A DNA stretch of 64,000 nt from Chitinophagales bacterium (GTDB lineage: Bacteria > Bacteroidota > Bacteroidia > Chitinophagales > Chitinophagaceae), in contig JAFLBM010000014.1 in assembly GCA_017303455.1 (NCBI GenBank), positions 1 through 64,000 of the forward strand. Direction: 5' to 3'. Below are positions 36,464-45,663 of this stretch, piece after piece. The number at the start of each line of letters is the position of its first letter. Position 1 is the first letter of the stretch. Below the pieces are notes generated by a model. The model made no database searches. It was not told the origin of the DNA and worked only from the letters and a program-made list of their open reading frames with translations. A program made the translations under genes and the position numbers.

Positions 36464-36487
36464 AATACCCGATGGCTCTGGCGGGTA

Positions 36488-37297
36488 TTACAAACTCAAA
36501 AGAGAATCTAATTTCTGAATAGTAAGCTTGTAGCTGTAGAGATTATTATGACTTCCGCCTTCTATGCTGACCAGTTCGTCAGTTGGTTTTAGCAGCGGTT
36601 TCAGCCGTTTTGAATTCTTATAAGAAACCGTCCAGTCATCTGTGCCATGAAAAATAGTAATGGGGGCTGCTACATGCGGCAGGTACTGGTAAGTGGGCAG
36701 TTGGTAATGCAGCATCTGGCTTACAGGATAGATAGGCAAGTAAGCTCTTATCACTGAAGGAAAATCGTAGTAAGGGGTTTCAAGGATCAGCCGGTTACAA
36801 TTTTCAATGGAGGCAAGATGAGCTGCAATGCCCGTACCCATACTTTTTCCATAAATAATTATACTGTCTGCCGCATACATGGTACGGGCATATTTGTAAA
36901 GTTGCTTAGACCAATCATATAAAACTTTTTCTGTCAGTTTCCCGGTGCTTTTACCAAAGCCGGGGTAGTCGATAATGATCACTTCATATCCATGCCGGGT
37001 GAAGTAGGGAGGGTATTTGGCATACCAGGAAATATTTTTCTTGTTGCCATGAAAATACAAGACGACTCCTTTTTTAACAGGGCTGGTACTGAAAAACCGG
37101 ACCAGGTTCAGGGTGTCTTCATCGTTCATGGCAATGCTGATATCTTCGTGGGGCTCTTTGAAGTTATAATTATGATTTCTTTTCAGTGTCACCGGGTGAA
37201 AAAGAATGGCATCCTGTAAAAAATATAGGGCGACACCTCCAAGTATATAGATGGTCAAAATGATCTTTACCCATTTTACTATTTTCTTCCGGCTCAT
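36488..37297 (-). CDS. BEM46/ABHD13-like alpha/beta hydrolase, membrane-anchored (copy 1)
   Basis: 269 residues with an N-terminal membrane segment (VKIILTIYILGGVALYFLQDAI). The fold shows an HG oxyanion motif (LYFHGNKKN), then YPGFGKSTGK, nucleophile elbow YGKSMGTG, acid in HGTDDWTV, and a histidine in GGSHNNL. It is a clear relative of the protein encoded at 38611-39360, with the lipoprotein gene between them. Its substrate is unknown. Minus-strand CATCTTTG ends 6 bases before the start region, one base off the -7 box. Confidence 0.88.
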   Translation of the reverse strand: MSRKKIVKWVKIILTIYILGGVALYFLQDAILFHPVTLKRNHNYNFKEPHEDISIAMNDEDTLNLVRFFSTSPVKKGVVLYFHGNKKNISWYAKYPPYFTRHGYEVIIIDYPGFGKSTGKLTEKVLYDWSKQLYKYARTMYAADSIIIYGKSMGTGIAAHLASIENCNRLILETPYYDFPSVIRAYLPIYPVSQMLHYQLPTYQYLPHVAAPITIFHGTDDWTVSYKNSKRLKPLLKPTDELVSIEGGSHNNLYSYKLTIQKLDSLLSL

Positions 37298-37367
37298 GTT
37301 GGCAAAGATGTAAAGAAAAGGGACATGAAAAGCATGTCCCTGGAGTATATGATATTATCAGTAGCTT

Positions 37368-38516
37368 TTAATACCGGTTAAAATAGTCTTTAATACCACA
37401 CTCTGCCTTGCTCTGCAATTCATCCACGATGCAACGGATGATATCGTCTTCATTGGGAGGATAATCACGGCTCCTGTTGAGCAATTGTTTATCCGTTTCA
37501 CTCAGGGCCCTTGCGTCGCCGGTATAAGTGGCAAACTCGGTGCTCCAGAAATGCTGCCCGTTATAATTCTCACTCCAGACCCGCTGGCCGTTTTCATCTC
37601 TTACCAGTATCTGCATAAATCCTTCAGAACGCAGGGTCCTTTTAGTAGTGGTGATCTTTGCAAATACTTTGGCATATTCTTTTACGATGGAGTCAGGTTT
37701 GTAAACGGTTTCTTTCACCACTACATCTTTAGAAACAGTCCTGGTATCCTGGTCGTCGTAGCTGCGGCCGATATTCATGCTGCTGAAGCGGACTTCCACG
37801 ACCTGATCTGGCCTGATATTCCGGTTTCTTGCCTCGAAGGAAGAGTAATATTTCACAAACTCGTTGCCATTATTATTTTGGAGGTAGCGAAGCATATTGT
37901 CATCAAAACGGCGATACCTGTTATTATAAGAACTGAACTGGTAGCTGTTCCTTTCTTCAATCGGCAATAACACTACGTTTATCACTGCATAACTGTAAGC
38001 TTCATCCATTTTCTGGCGGATGCCGAGATCACCGGGTATAAAACCAAGGGCCACCTGGAATTCCCGGTAAGCTCTCCGGAAATCCTGTTTATTGCCAGAT
38101 GTCATCAGGTTAAGTCCACGCTGGTATCTCATTTCACCGGCTTTTTCCCGGTAAGTGATCATATAAGAAGAATAGTCAACTGGTTTCACTACATCAAATA
38201 CGCCGGGTGATCTTCTTACCGCATCATATAAGCGTTGCAGATCGGCATATTCATTATAGGTCCATTCCCATTTCAGGTCGTTATTACCGGAGGCATAATT
38301 ACGGATGCGGTTTTCATGGTCTTCCACGGCATAGCGATAAGCATTTTGCAGCACATCCAGCAATTTTGGGTCATTGGGGTCTTTCTGTAGTTTTTTAGCT
38401 GCCAGTTCAACAGCTTCATCATACCTGCCTTTTTCATATAGTTTGCTGGCTGTCTTGCAGGACAAGAGCAGCAGGCTGGTCAGTAAAGCAAATAATGAGT
38501 AGAGTTTTAGTTTCAT
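37368..38516 (-). CDS. TPR-like lipoprotein of unknown function
   Basis: Starts at an ATG (38516) preceded by a good GGAGGT ribosome-binding site, which decides this start over an in-frame ATG 14 codons upstream. The signal peptide ends in a lipobox (SLLLLSC). A TPR-like start follows (KLYEKGRYDEAVELAAKKLQKDPNDPKLLDVLQNAYRYA), then a mixed alpha/beta region with no catalytic motif. A conserved-looking DDIIRCIVDEL is near the end. Probably anchored to the inner leaflet of the outer membrane. I do not recognise a named family. Confidence 0.8.
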   Translation of the reverse strand: MKLKLYSLFALLTSLLLLSCKTASKLYEKGRYDEAVELAAKKLQKDPNDPKLLDVLQNAYRYAVEDHENRIRNYASGNNDLKWEWTYNEYADLQRLYDAVRRSPGVFDVVKPVDYSSYMITYREKAGEMRYQRGLNLMTSGNKQDFRRAYREFQVALGFIPGDLGIRQKMDEAYSYAVINVVLLPIEERNSYQFSSYNNRYRRFDDNMLRYLQNNNGNEFVKYYSSFEARNRNIRPDQVVEVRFSSMNIGRSYDDQDTRTVSKDVVVKETVYKPDSIVKEYAKVFAKITTTKRTLRSEGFMQILVRDENGQRVWSENYNGQHFWSTEFATYTGDARALSETDKQLLNRSRDYPPNEDDIIRCIVDELQSKAECGIKDYFNRY

Positions 38517-38610
38517 AAACACCTCCGTTTTCAGTGTGACGGACAAATAGTACTCCATGTTAAATGAAAAACAAGTAATTAGATAATCATTAACAGATAA
38601 GAGAAATACA

Positions 38611-39360
38611 TTAGTACTTCAGGATATCCCGTACGAAATTGTGATAGTCATCAAAAGAAGGGAGGTTGTTATGCCCGCCGCCATGAATGCGGATCAGGGT
38701 TATCCGTTGCGGGTTGAATTTTTGTAAAGCCACGCTGTGGCGGATCGGTATCAGCCAGTCTTTGGTACCATGAATGATATAGGTATGACACTTTACTTTT
38801 TGAATCCACTTATCGGTCCGGAGATGATAACGCAATACAAACCGGACAGGTAAGATGGGAAGAAACCGTTCCACCACTCTTGTAAAGTTATAATAAGGCG
38901 CATCCAGTATCAGGTAGCGGGGGTCGTTATCTGATGCAAGTTTACTGGCAAAACCGCTTCCCATACTTCTGCCGTAAACAATAAGATGTTCTTCGGAATA
39001 TTTTTCTTTGAGCCGGTCATAGATGAACTGCATATCACTCATCATTTCCTTTTCACTGCGTTTGCCGGTGCTTTTCCCAAAACCCCGGTAATCAACAAGA
39101 ACCACATCGTAATCATAGCGGTAAAAATCACGGGCATATTTGGCCCAGCCTTTTATGCTGCGGGTGTTGCCATGAAAATAAAGAATGAGCCCTTTGGGAT
39201 TGTCCCTGTAAAAATGCAACCCATTGATGCGTACGCCGGGTTCGATGTCAAAAAAATATTCTTTGAAAGGAACATCATATTTAAACTCAAAATCCTGTTT
39301 GAGTTTTTCCGGCTTGAAAATGAATTTCTCCTGCAGGAAATACGCCAGCACAGAAAGCAC
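38611..39360 (-). CDS. BEM46/ABHD13-like alpha/beta hydrolase (copy 2), start unclear
   Basis: Paralogue of the 36488-37297 product: LYFHGNTRS, YRGFGKSTGK, YGRSMGSG (nucleophile), HGTKDWLIP (acid) and GGGHNNL (histidine) line up one for one. The GTG at 39360 gives a truncated membrane anchor (MLSVLAYFLQEKF). The frame continues upstream as LPVFIWYIIIGIA before a stop, completing a normal anchor, but no ATG, GTG or TTG lies in that extension. Either an unusual start (ATT or CTG) is used or the annotated start is the real, shortened one. Confidence 0.86.
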   Translation of the reverse strand: MLSVLAYFLQEKFIFKPEKLKQDFEFKYDVPFKEYFFDIEPGVRINGLHFYRDNPKGLILYFHGNTRSIKGWAKYARDFYRYDYDVVLVDYRGFGKSTGKRSEKEMMSDMQFIYDRLKEKYSEEHLIVYGRSMGSGFASKLASDNDPRYLILDAPYYNFTRVVERFLPILPVRFVLRYHLRTDKWIQKVKCHTYIIHGTKDWLIPIRHSVALQKFNPQRITLIRIHGGGHNNLPSFDDYHNFVRDILKY

Positions 39361-39475
39361 AGCAATGCCAATGATAATATACCAGATGAAGACAGGCAGG
39401 TTTTGGTTGTTAAGTCAGGGCTTAAGATAAACCGATTCCTGTACAACTCAAAAACAATCAACCTGCTGAAGAAAA

Positions 39476-41452
39476 CTAATCTTCCACCCTTCGCAACTTA
39501 AGGTTGGTAACAGGTGCCACAATCAGCGGGAATTTTTCTACCGTTACGTTCGCAAGGTCAAGCCCGAATCCTTTTTCTTCAGACAGGCTATGATCTTTCA
39601 GCCAGAAGTGGAATTTCATCACCACTCTTTCAAAGAAGGGTAATTCATTATCCTGGCTCAGGTATTTCTCCATCACCATGAACTGGAAGTCGCCTACCGT
39701 GTTGCTGCTGGCCAGGCTTTCGTAACGGCTGATGATATTTACTTCTTTATTGGCGACCAAATCCTCGACTACTTTACGGAACATGAGGTTGATCTTAGGC
39801 TCCATGCGGAAGCCTAAACGAAAATCAACCCGGATGATATCATTCGGAATGATATGCTCTACTTTATACTCGCAGGTATAAGGATCATCCAGTGTATCCA
39901 CATGCACAAACCAATAAATATCTGCTCGTTTGGGTTTTTTATTCAGGATCGAATAAATGATCTTATGCTCGATCTCTTTGGGGTTATTGGCACTGGTCAG
40001 GTAAACCAGGTGGGTAGCATATTTTGGAACTGATTTATCATTACTCAGCTCCTGTATTTTAGGAATATAATGTTCCATCCGTACAAACTCCACGTAGCGG
40101 TTTTTGATCTTTCTGGCCCTGTACCAGATATACATCACCAGGAACACAAGCATACCAATGATCAGGGTAATATAACCGCCGTGTGTGAATTTCACCATCA
40201 GGGCAACGAGGTAACCAATCTCTACGGATAAATAGCCCACCAGGAAAACGTATATCCAGGCTGATTTAGCCCGGTGCAGTACAAGGTAGTTGGCAAACAG
40301 GATTGTTGTAGCCAGCATGGTCACGATGATCGCCAGTCCATAAGCCGCTTCCATATTGGACGATTTCCGGAAGTATAAAACAACCCCTGCGCAACCGAGG
40401 AACATAATAAAGTTGATCGCAGGAATAAACAATTGTCCTTTTGCTTCTGACGGGTAACGGATACGGAGTTTTGGCCATAAATTCAACCGCATGGCTTCGC
40501 TGATCAGCGTATAGGCCCCTGAAACCATGGCCTGGCTGGCAATAATGGCGGCCGTGGTGGCGATGATAACACCCGGAATGATGAACCATTGTGGCATGAG
40601 GTCGTAAAAAGCATTAATACTTAGTGACTTTTTTACTTCAGCTGTAATCTCGAGGCCATTTCTATGAGCAAGCAAATAAGCACCCTGCCCAAAATAATGA
40701 ATGAGCAGGCAGGTTTTAACATATATCCATGACATACGGATATTACCCCGGCCGCAATGACCCAGGTCACTGTATAAGGCTTCGGCCCCGGTAGTACAAA
40801 GAAATACTGCCCCAAGTAGCCAAAAGCCCCCGTCATAGGTTCGCAGGAAATTTATAGCATAATAAGGGCTAAGTGCTTTGAAAATCTCTAGATCATCGAA
40901 TACATGGACAACGCCGAGAATTAAAAGCATGGTAAACCATATAAACATGATGGGCCCAAACAAACGTCCTATTGATGCTGTGCCAAATTGCTGCGTAAAA
41001 AAGAAAAGGGCAAGAATGGAAAGTACAATGATTACAACCGTATTGCTGCCATCTTCAATACCCAGCGAAGGCAATTCTTTTAAGCCCTCAATGGCAGAGG
41101 TGATGGAAATGGGAGGGGTGATGATCCCATCAGCCAGCAGTGATGCCCCCCCGATCATGGCCGGTATGACCAGCCATTTTTTTCTTCGCCTTACCAGGGC
41201 AAATAAGGCAAATGTTCCTCCTTCACCCCTGTTATCCGCTTTCAAAACAAGGACAACATATTTAATGGTCGTTTGTAATGTTAATGTCCAGATGATACAG
41301 GAAAGTGTTCCCAGGATAAGCTCTTCATTGACGACCCTGTCACCAATGATTGCATTAAACACATAAAGCGGTGAAGTGCCGATATCTCCGTAGATGATTC
41401 CTAAAGCAATAACTAATCCTGCGGCGGTAACTTTGTTGGTGGGTATTTTCAC
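39476..41452 (-). CDS. kup: Kup-type potassium uptake transporter
   Basis: 658 residues. The first segment, ALGIIYGDIGTSPLYVFNAI, is the hallmark of the KUP/HAK/KT family of K+/H+ symporters. About twelve hydrophobic segments span residues 10-440, followed by a cytoplasmic C-terminal domain of about 200 residues. GGTFALFALVRR and DGIITPPISITSAIEGL are further family blocks. Monocistronic by layout. A perfect -7 box lies at 41512-41519. Confidence 0.96.
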   Translation of the reverse strand: MKIPTNKVTAAGLVIALGIIYGDIGTSPLYVFNAIIGDRVVNEELILGTLSCIIWTLTLQTTIKYVVLVLKADNRGEGGTFALFALVRRRKKWLVIPAMIGGASLLADGIITPPISITSAIEGLKELPSLGIEDGSNTVVIIVLSILALFFFTQQFGTASIGRLFGPIMFIWFTMLLILGVVHVFDDLEIFKALSPYYAINFLRTYDGGFWLLGAVFLCTTGAEALYSDLGHCGRGNIRMSWIYVKTCLLIHYFGQGAYLLAHRNGLEITAEVKKSLSINAFYDLMPQWFIIPGVIIATTAAIIASQAMVSGAYTLISEAMRLNLWPKLRIRYPSEAKGQLFIPAINFIMFLGCAGVVLYFRKSSNMEAAYGLAIIVTMLATTILFANYLVLHRAKSAWIYVFLVGYLSVEIGYLVALMVKFTHGGYITLIIGMLVFLVMYIWYRARKIKNRYVEFVRMEHYIPKIQELSNDKSVPKYATHLVYLTSANNPKEIEHKIIYSILNKKPKRADIYWFVHVDTLDDPYTCEYKVEHIIPNDIIRVDFRLGFRMEPKINLMFRKVVEDLVANKEVNIISRYESLASSNTVGDFQFMVMEKYLSQDNELPFFERVVMKFHFWLKDHSLSEEKGFGLDLANVTVEKFPLIVAPVTNLKLRRVED

Positions 41453-41511
41453 TGTCTGAGGTTGATAATCGGGCTTCCGGTACAGATTTGGTCTTTACAG
41501 AAACCCGCCTG

Positions 41512-41519
41512 CAAATGTA
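41512..41519 (-). promoter_or_regulatory. -7 promoter box (TACATTTG) of kup
   Basis: Minus-strand TACATTTG matches TAnnTTTG, 60 bases upstream of the kup ATG. The 273-base gap 41453-41725 contains no gene that I can support. Confidence 0.5.
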
Positions 41520-41725
41520 CAGGCAAAATTGAATTACCATCGAATTGAGTAAAAAACTTTACCACCTGTGAAATTCCTGTTTTCAGGGCAGCCGGGTCGT
41601 GCAACAGGCTGGGCTTTTCACTCATCTACCGCATGTAATTCTTACTATAACAGCATCATTAAAATAAAAATGGCCTGCTTTTGGCCGGTAAACTTTAATT
41701 TTAATAAGCAAAAAATCACGGCATT

Positions 41726-43252
41726 ATGACTTTCAGGCGAACTCTGTTATTGCTGGTACTTGCAGCCTATTTTTCCCCGGCCCTTTCTCAGAAGATCGTT
41801 TATTCAGAGCCCGGTAAAGATGATACCCGCCGGATGAATTTTGAGATCGCCGGGAAGGTGGGCGGTAATTTTCTTATTTACAAGAATATCAGGAATAATA
41901 ACATTATTTCAGTTCTTAATAATGAGATGGTGGAAATTGCAAGTGTGGAGCAGGACTTTGTTCCCGATAATGACCGCATGATCAATGTTGATTTTTTCCC
42001 TTACAGCGATTTTTGCTATATGATCTACCAGTACCAGAAAAAAAACATTATCTATTGCATGGCCGCCAAAATTGATGGCAATGGGAAAAAAATAGGAGAG
42101 GTGATGCAATTGGATACCACGCAACTGGGTTTTGCCGCCAATAATAAAATTTATACTGTATTATCCAGTGATGATAAAAGCCGGTTGATCGTTTTTAAGA
42201 TCAACAGTAAGAACAGGAAGAATTATATTATTACAACTGTATTGCTGGATGATAAGCTGACCCAGTTGAAAAAAAGCCGCCTGGCTGTTCCGATGGACGA
42301 CCGGCACGAATACCTGGGGGAGTTTAACCTGGATAATGAGGGGGATCTTGTTTTCTCCAAATTCCTGCGTAACAATAATGATAATATTTCCGAAGGGGCA
42401 TTTGTGATCAAATATGCACAGGCCGATTCATTCAGTTTTAAACCCCTGAACCTGGAAAAGACCAACCTGGATGAGATCCGGATCAAAGTGGATAATGCCA
42501 ATAAACGGTACTTCCTGACTTCTTTTTATTTAAAAGAACGGAGGGGGAATATTGAAGGGCTGTATTATTATGTATGGGACAAACAGACAAGCAGCCTGGT
42601 GAACGAGAATACAGTTCCTTTTTCCGACGAGTTAAGAAAGGAAGCAAAAGGTGATGCGGGAGTCAGGAATGCATTTGATGATTATTTTATCAAAAATATT
42701 ATTACCCGAAAGGATGGAGGTTTTATTATCGGTGCAGAAGCCTATTTCACCACCTCCAGGTTTAATACCTGGAACCGCTGGGATTACCTGGGCCGCTACT
42801 CTTACATGAGTCCTTCCGATTATTATTTCTATTCGCCGTATTACAGTAATTGGTGGGGTAATTCCCGCTGGAACAGCGGCAACCAGTCTGTTCGCTACCA
42901 TGCTGATAATATTACCGTACTCTCATTTGATAAAGATGGTAAAATGGAATGGAGCAATGTGATCGTAAAAGAACAGTTTAATGATCAGTCGGATGACCTG
43001 CTTTCTTATGTACTCATGATTACCGGCGGACAGTTGCATTTCTTATTCAACCAGGCGGAAAGAAGGGTGGAACTGCTGAATGACTATAGTGTGGCCCCGG
43101 ACGGGCAAATGAACCGGAACCCCACCTTAAAGAACCTGGACAAGGGCTATGAATTCATGCCCAAATATGGTAAACAGGTAAGTGCCCGCCAGGTTATTAT
43201 ACCTTGCCTGTACAGGAACTATATTTGTTTTGCCAAAGTAGATTATAACTAA
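41726..43252 (+). CDS. Secreted protein of unknown function, beta-rich
   Basis: 508 residues with signal peptide (TFRRTLLLLVLAAYFSPALSQ). The mature part alternates short beta-like stretches with charged turns and has repeated patterns such as NKRYFLTSFYLKE and GGFIIGAEAYF, suggesting a propeller-like fold. A Tyr/Trp/Asn-rich segment lies near residues 350-395 (YYFYSPYYSNWWGN). No catalytic motif is apparent. It is followed after 27 bases by a membrane protein gene, possibly in one transcript. Confidence 0.8.
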   Translation: MTFRRTLLLLVLAAYFSPALSQKIVYSEPGKDDTRRMNFEIAGKVGGNFLIYKNIRNNNIISVLNNEMVEIASVEQDFVPDNDRMINVDFFPYSDFCYMIYQYQKKNIIYCMAAKIDGNGKKIGEVMQLDTTQLGFAANNKIYTVLSSDDKSRLIVFKINSKNRKNYIITTVLLDDKLTQLKKSRLAVPMDDRHEYLGEFNLDNEGDLVFSKFLRNNNDNISEGAFVIKYAQADSFSFKPLNLEKTNLDEIRIKVDNANKRYFLTSFYLKERRGNIEGLYYYVWDKQTSSLVNENTVPFSDELRKEAKGDAGVRNAFDDYFIKNIITRKDGGFIIGAEAYFTTSRFNTWNRWDYLGRYSYMSPSDYYFYSPYYSNWWGNSRWNSGNQSVRYHADNITVLSFDKDGKMEWSNVIVKEQFNDQSDDLLSYVLMITGGQLHFLFNQAERRVELLNDYSVAPDGQMNRNPTLKNLDKGYEFMPKYGKQVSARQVIIPCLYRNYICFAKVDYN

Positions 43253-43279
43253 CCAACTTAACAACTATTTCCTATATCC

Positions 43280-44269
43280 GTGATTGGCATATTTAAACAG
43301 AAAACCCCCGCCAACCTGTTGCTGTTACTGGTCTTCGGTGTGCTGATCAAGCTGCCCATGTTCCTGTATCCGCATACTCCCGTGGATAAACCGGCTGATG
43401 GGATACTCTTTACACACCTGCTTAAATTTTTATCGGCCACCGGCAAATCCTCCCCGTTTATTTACCCGCTGCTTGCATTTGGCCTGTTGTTTCTCCAGGC
43501 CGTTGTACTGACACGGTTTATCAATAATCAGCGGATGATGAACAGGGCCAATTACCTGCCGGGTATGTCTTACCTGCTGATCACCTCCCTGCTGCCGGAA
43601 TGGAATTATTTTTCTGCTCCCCTGTTAATCAACACGGTTTTGTTGTTTATACTGGCTGCTCTTTTCAAAACATATAACCAGCAAAGTGCCAAAGCTACCA
43701 TTTTCAATATAGGAGTGGCCTTAGGTATTGCCGGGTTCTTATTTGTTTCAGCCATGACCTTTGTGGTTTGGGTGCTACTGGCCCTGGCCCTGATGCGCCC
43801 CTTCCGGCTGAACGAATGGCTGCTTTGTATCCTTGGCATTACCACCCCGTTCTATTTTTACGGTATCTATATTTTTATCAACGACCAATGGAGTTGGAAT
43901 GCCATTTTACCACAATTAACTATTGGGATACCGGCTATTAAACAATCGGCCTGGTTGGCGGGAAGCGTTTTCTTGTTGATGGTACCCTTTCTGGCGGGCG
44001 GGTATTATGTGCAGGAAAACCTGCGAAAGATGCTGATCCATGTCAGGAAGGGGTGGAGCCTGCTGCTGCTTTACCTGCTTACTTCCATGCTGCTCCCTTT
44101 TGTGAATAACAACGACAGCTTTGAAAACTGGGTAATGGCCATGATACCGATGGCGGCTTTTCATGCCTGTACCTACCTGTATGCCAACCTGAGAATATTG
44201 CCCCTTCTTTTATTCTGGCTGACAACGGCTTTTGTGATAGCCTACCAGTATTATGGCCCCGGTTGGTAA
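43280..44269 (+). CDS. Polytopic membrane protein (DUF6427-like)
   Basis: 329 residues with about nine hydrophobic segments covering most of the length; GTG start at 43280. The opening [25 protein letters not shown] and the repeated phenylalanine/leucine-rich helices resemble the DUF6427 membrane proteins annotated in Bacteroidota, but I hold that family name loosely. Function unknown. The stop lies 62 bases before the purQ start. Confidence 0.75.
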   Translation: MIGIFKQKTPANLLLLLVFGVLIKLPMFLYPHTPVDKPADGILFTHLLKFLSATGKSSPFIYPLLAFGLLFLQAVVLTRFINNQRMMNRANYLPGMSYLLITSLLPEWNYFSAPLLINTVLLFILAALFKTYNQQSAKATIFNIGVALGIAGFLFVSAMTFVVWVLLALALMRPFRLNEWLLCILGITTPFYFYGIYIFINDQWSWNAILPQLTIGIPAIKQSAWLAGSVFLLMVPFLAGGYYVQENLRKMLIHVRKGWSLLLLYLLTSMLLPFVNNNDSFENWVMAMIPMAAFHACTYLYANLRILPLLLFWLTTAFVIAYQYYGPGW

Positions 44270-44298
44270 TTCCTTATAGCCGGTTCAGCTCCATGATT

Positions 44299-44306
44299 TA
44301 TCTTTG
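44299..44306 (+). promoter_or_regulatory. -7 promoter box (TATCTTTG) of purQ
   Basis: An exact TAnnTTTG match 26 bases before the purQ ATG at 44332. It lies inside an in-frame upstream extension (from 44263), which argues that the extension is not translated. Confidence 0.55.
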
Positions 44307-44331
44307 TGCTTTCCTCACTGAAAAAGTTAAT

Positions 44332-45006
44332 ATGAAATTTGGCGTAGTAGTTTTTCCCGGATCCAATTGCGACAGAGATATGTATGATGCCCTGAAATAT
44401 GATCTCGGGCAGGATGTTAGTATGCTCTGGCATAAGGACCGGGACCTTAGTAAATTCAATACAGAAGATTGTATCATTCTTCCCGGAGGATTTTCTTATG
44501 GCGACTACCTGCGTTGCGGTGCTATTGCCCGTTTCAGCCCGATGATGCAAAGTGTGATTGAATTTGCCAATGCCGGTGGCAAAGTATTTGGCGTTTGTAA
44601 CGGGTTCCAGATTTTATGTGAATCGCATTTACTGCCCGGTGGTTTGCTCCGCAATGCCAACCAGCAGTTTGTCTGTAAAAATGTATATATCACCAACGAC
44701 TCGGAAAAAGTATTTAAAATACCGGTGGCGCATGGGGAAGGAAGATATTATGCAGATGAAAAAACACTGGATGAACTGGAAGCCAATGGCCAGGTCATAT
44801 TTTATTACTGTGATGAAGAAGGACAAATAACAGAAAAGGCGAACCCCAACGGCGCAACCCGGAATATAGCCGGGATCTGTAATGCCAACCGCAATGTATT
44901 TGGCATGATGCCGCACCCCGAAAGGGCTTGTTCCGCGGCCCTTGGCAATACGGATGGCCGGGCAATCATCAAATCCCTGCTGATGACGGCGCAACTGGTT
45001 TCCTGA
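44332..45006 (+). CDS. purQ: Phosphoribosylformylglycinamidine synthase subunit PurQ
   Basis: Class I glutamine amidotransferase subunit supplying ammonia to PurL in purine synthesis (FGAR to FGAM). 224 residues: the start [37 protein letters not shown], the nucleophile cysteine in GVCNGFQIL, and the C-terminal histidine/glutamate pair in MMPHPERAC are all present. A free-standing PurQ implies separate PurS and PurL proteins elsewhere rather than the single large PurL. Confidence 0.96.
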   Translation: MKFGVVVFPGSNCDRDMYDALKYDLGQDVSMLWHKDRDLSKFNTEDCIILPGGFSYGDYLRCGAIARFSPMMQSVIEFANAGGKVFGVCNGFQILCESHLLPGGLLRNANQQFVCKNVYITNDSEKVFKIPVAHGEGRYYADEKTLDELEANGQVIFYYCDEEGQITEKANPNGATRNIAGICNANRNVFGMMPHPERACSAALGNTDGRAIIKSLLMTAQLVS

Positions 45007-45072
45007 ACCTTTCGTCATTATCTGTGTTCGATATGTTGTCGTATAAGAGACAAAACGGTGATCATAATAAGG

Positions 45073-45080
45073 TATTTTTG
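45073..45080 (+). promoter_or_regulatory. -7 promoter box (TATTTTTG) upstream of the DsbD-alpha-like gene
   Basis: An exact TAnnTTTG match 70 bases before the ATG at 45150, in the 143-base gap after purQ. Confidence 0.4.
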
Positions 45081-45149
45081 AGAAGAAATTTTAACAGGTA
45101 ATATTGAACCCAAAGCAGGAATTTTGCCGTATAGATATAAACGAACATT

Positions 45150-45599
45150 ATGAAGCAATTTTTCACTCTGTTTTTATTGATGCTTGGCACCCTTGTAATG
45201 CGGGCCCAAAACCCGGTTACCTGGACGTTCTCTTCCAAAAAAATAGCTGACAAGACCTACGAGGTTCATATGAAAGCTGTTATTCAGCCGGGCTGGCACC
45301 TATATTCACAAAACCAGCCGGAGGACGCAATAGCTATTCCAACAGGCTTCACCCTGGCCGCAAATCCATTGTTTACCCTGGATGGAAAGATCAAAGAAGT
45401 AGGCAAGCTGGAAAAATTTTATGATAAGAAGCTGGATATTTCTGCTAACCAATATTCGAATACAGTAGATTTTGTGCAGGTGGTAAAGCTAAAGACCAAT
45501 GCAAAAACAAGTCTTACCGGTAACGTGGAATACCAGACCTGTAACGACGAAAGATGTTTACCTCCCAAAAAAGTTAATTTCAGCATCGCTATCCGGTAA
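45150..45599 (+). CDS. Stand-alone DsbD N-terminal (alpha) domain protein
   Basis: 149 residues with signal peptide (MKQFFTLFLLMLGTLVMRAQ). The fold matches the periplasmic N-terminal domain of DsbD: GWHLYSQNQPEDAIAIPT... and YQTCNDERCLPPKKVNFSI, where the two cysteines (TCNDERC) correspond to the redox pair of DsbD-alpha. It probably receives electrons from the DsbD membrane protein encoded 64 bases downstream and passes them to periplasmic thiol partners. A terminator-like hairpin separates the two genes. Confidence 0.85.
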   Translation: MKQFFTLFLLMLGTLVMRAQNPVTWTFSSKKIADKTYEVHMKAVIQPGWHLYSQNQPEDAIAIPTGFTLAANPLFTLDGKIKEVGKLEKFYDKKLDISANQYSNTVDFVQVVKLKTNAKTSLTGNVEYQTCNDERCLPPKKVNFSIAIR

Positions 45600-45622
45600 A
45601 ATGCCCTGAAGATTTTATATAT

Positions 45623-45655
45623 AACGAGTTCTAAGAAAGGAACTCGTTTGTTTTT
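45623..45655 (+). terminator. Stem-loop between the DsbD-alpha-like gene and dsbD
   Basis: Stem AACGAGTTC / GAACTCGTT (45623-45631 and 45640-45648), followed by TGTTTTTAT. It may end or attenuate transcription between the two redox genes. Confidence 0.75.
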
Positions 45656-45663
45656 ATAAAGAG

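Noticed and set aside
41453..41725. Riboswitch or small RNA upstream of the 41726 gene
   Set aside because: Only short GC-rich inverted stretches (for example GGCC near 41672-41685). No known riboswitch core is recognisable.
44263..44331. N-terminal extension of PurQ (23 codons)
   Set aside because: It contains an exact -7 promoter box and precedes the normal [14 protein letters not shown] start.
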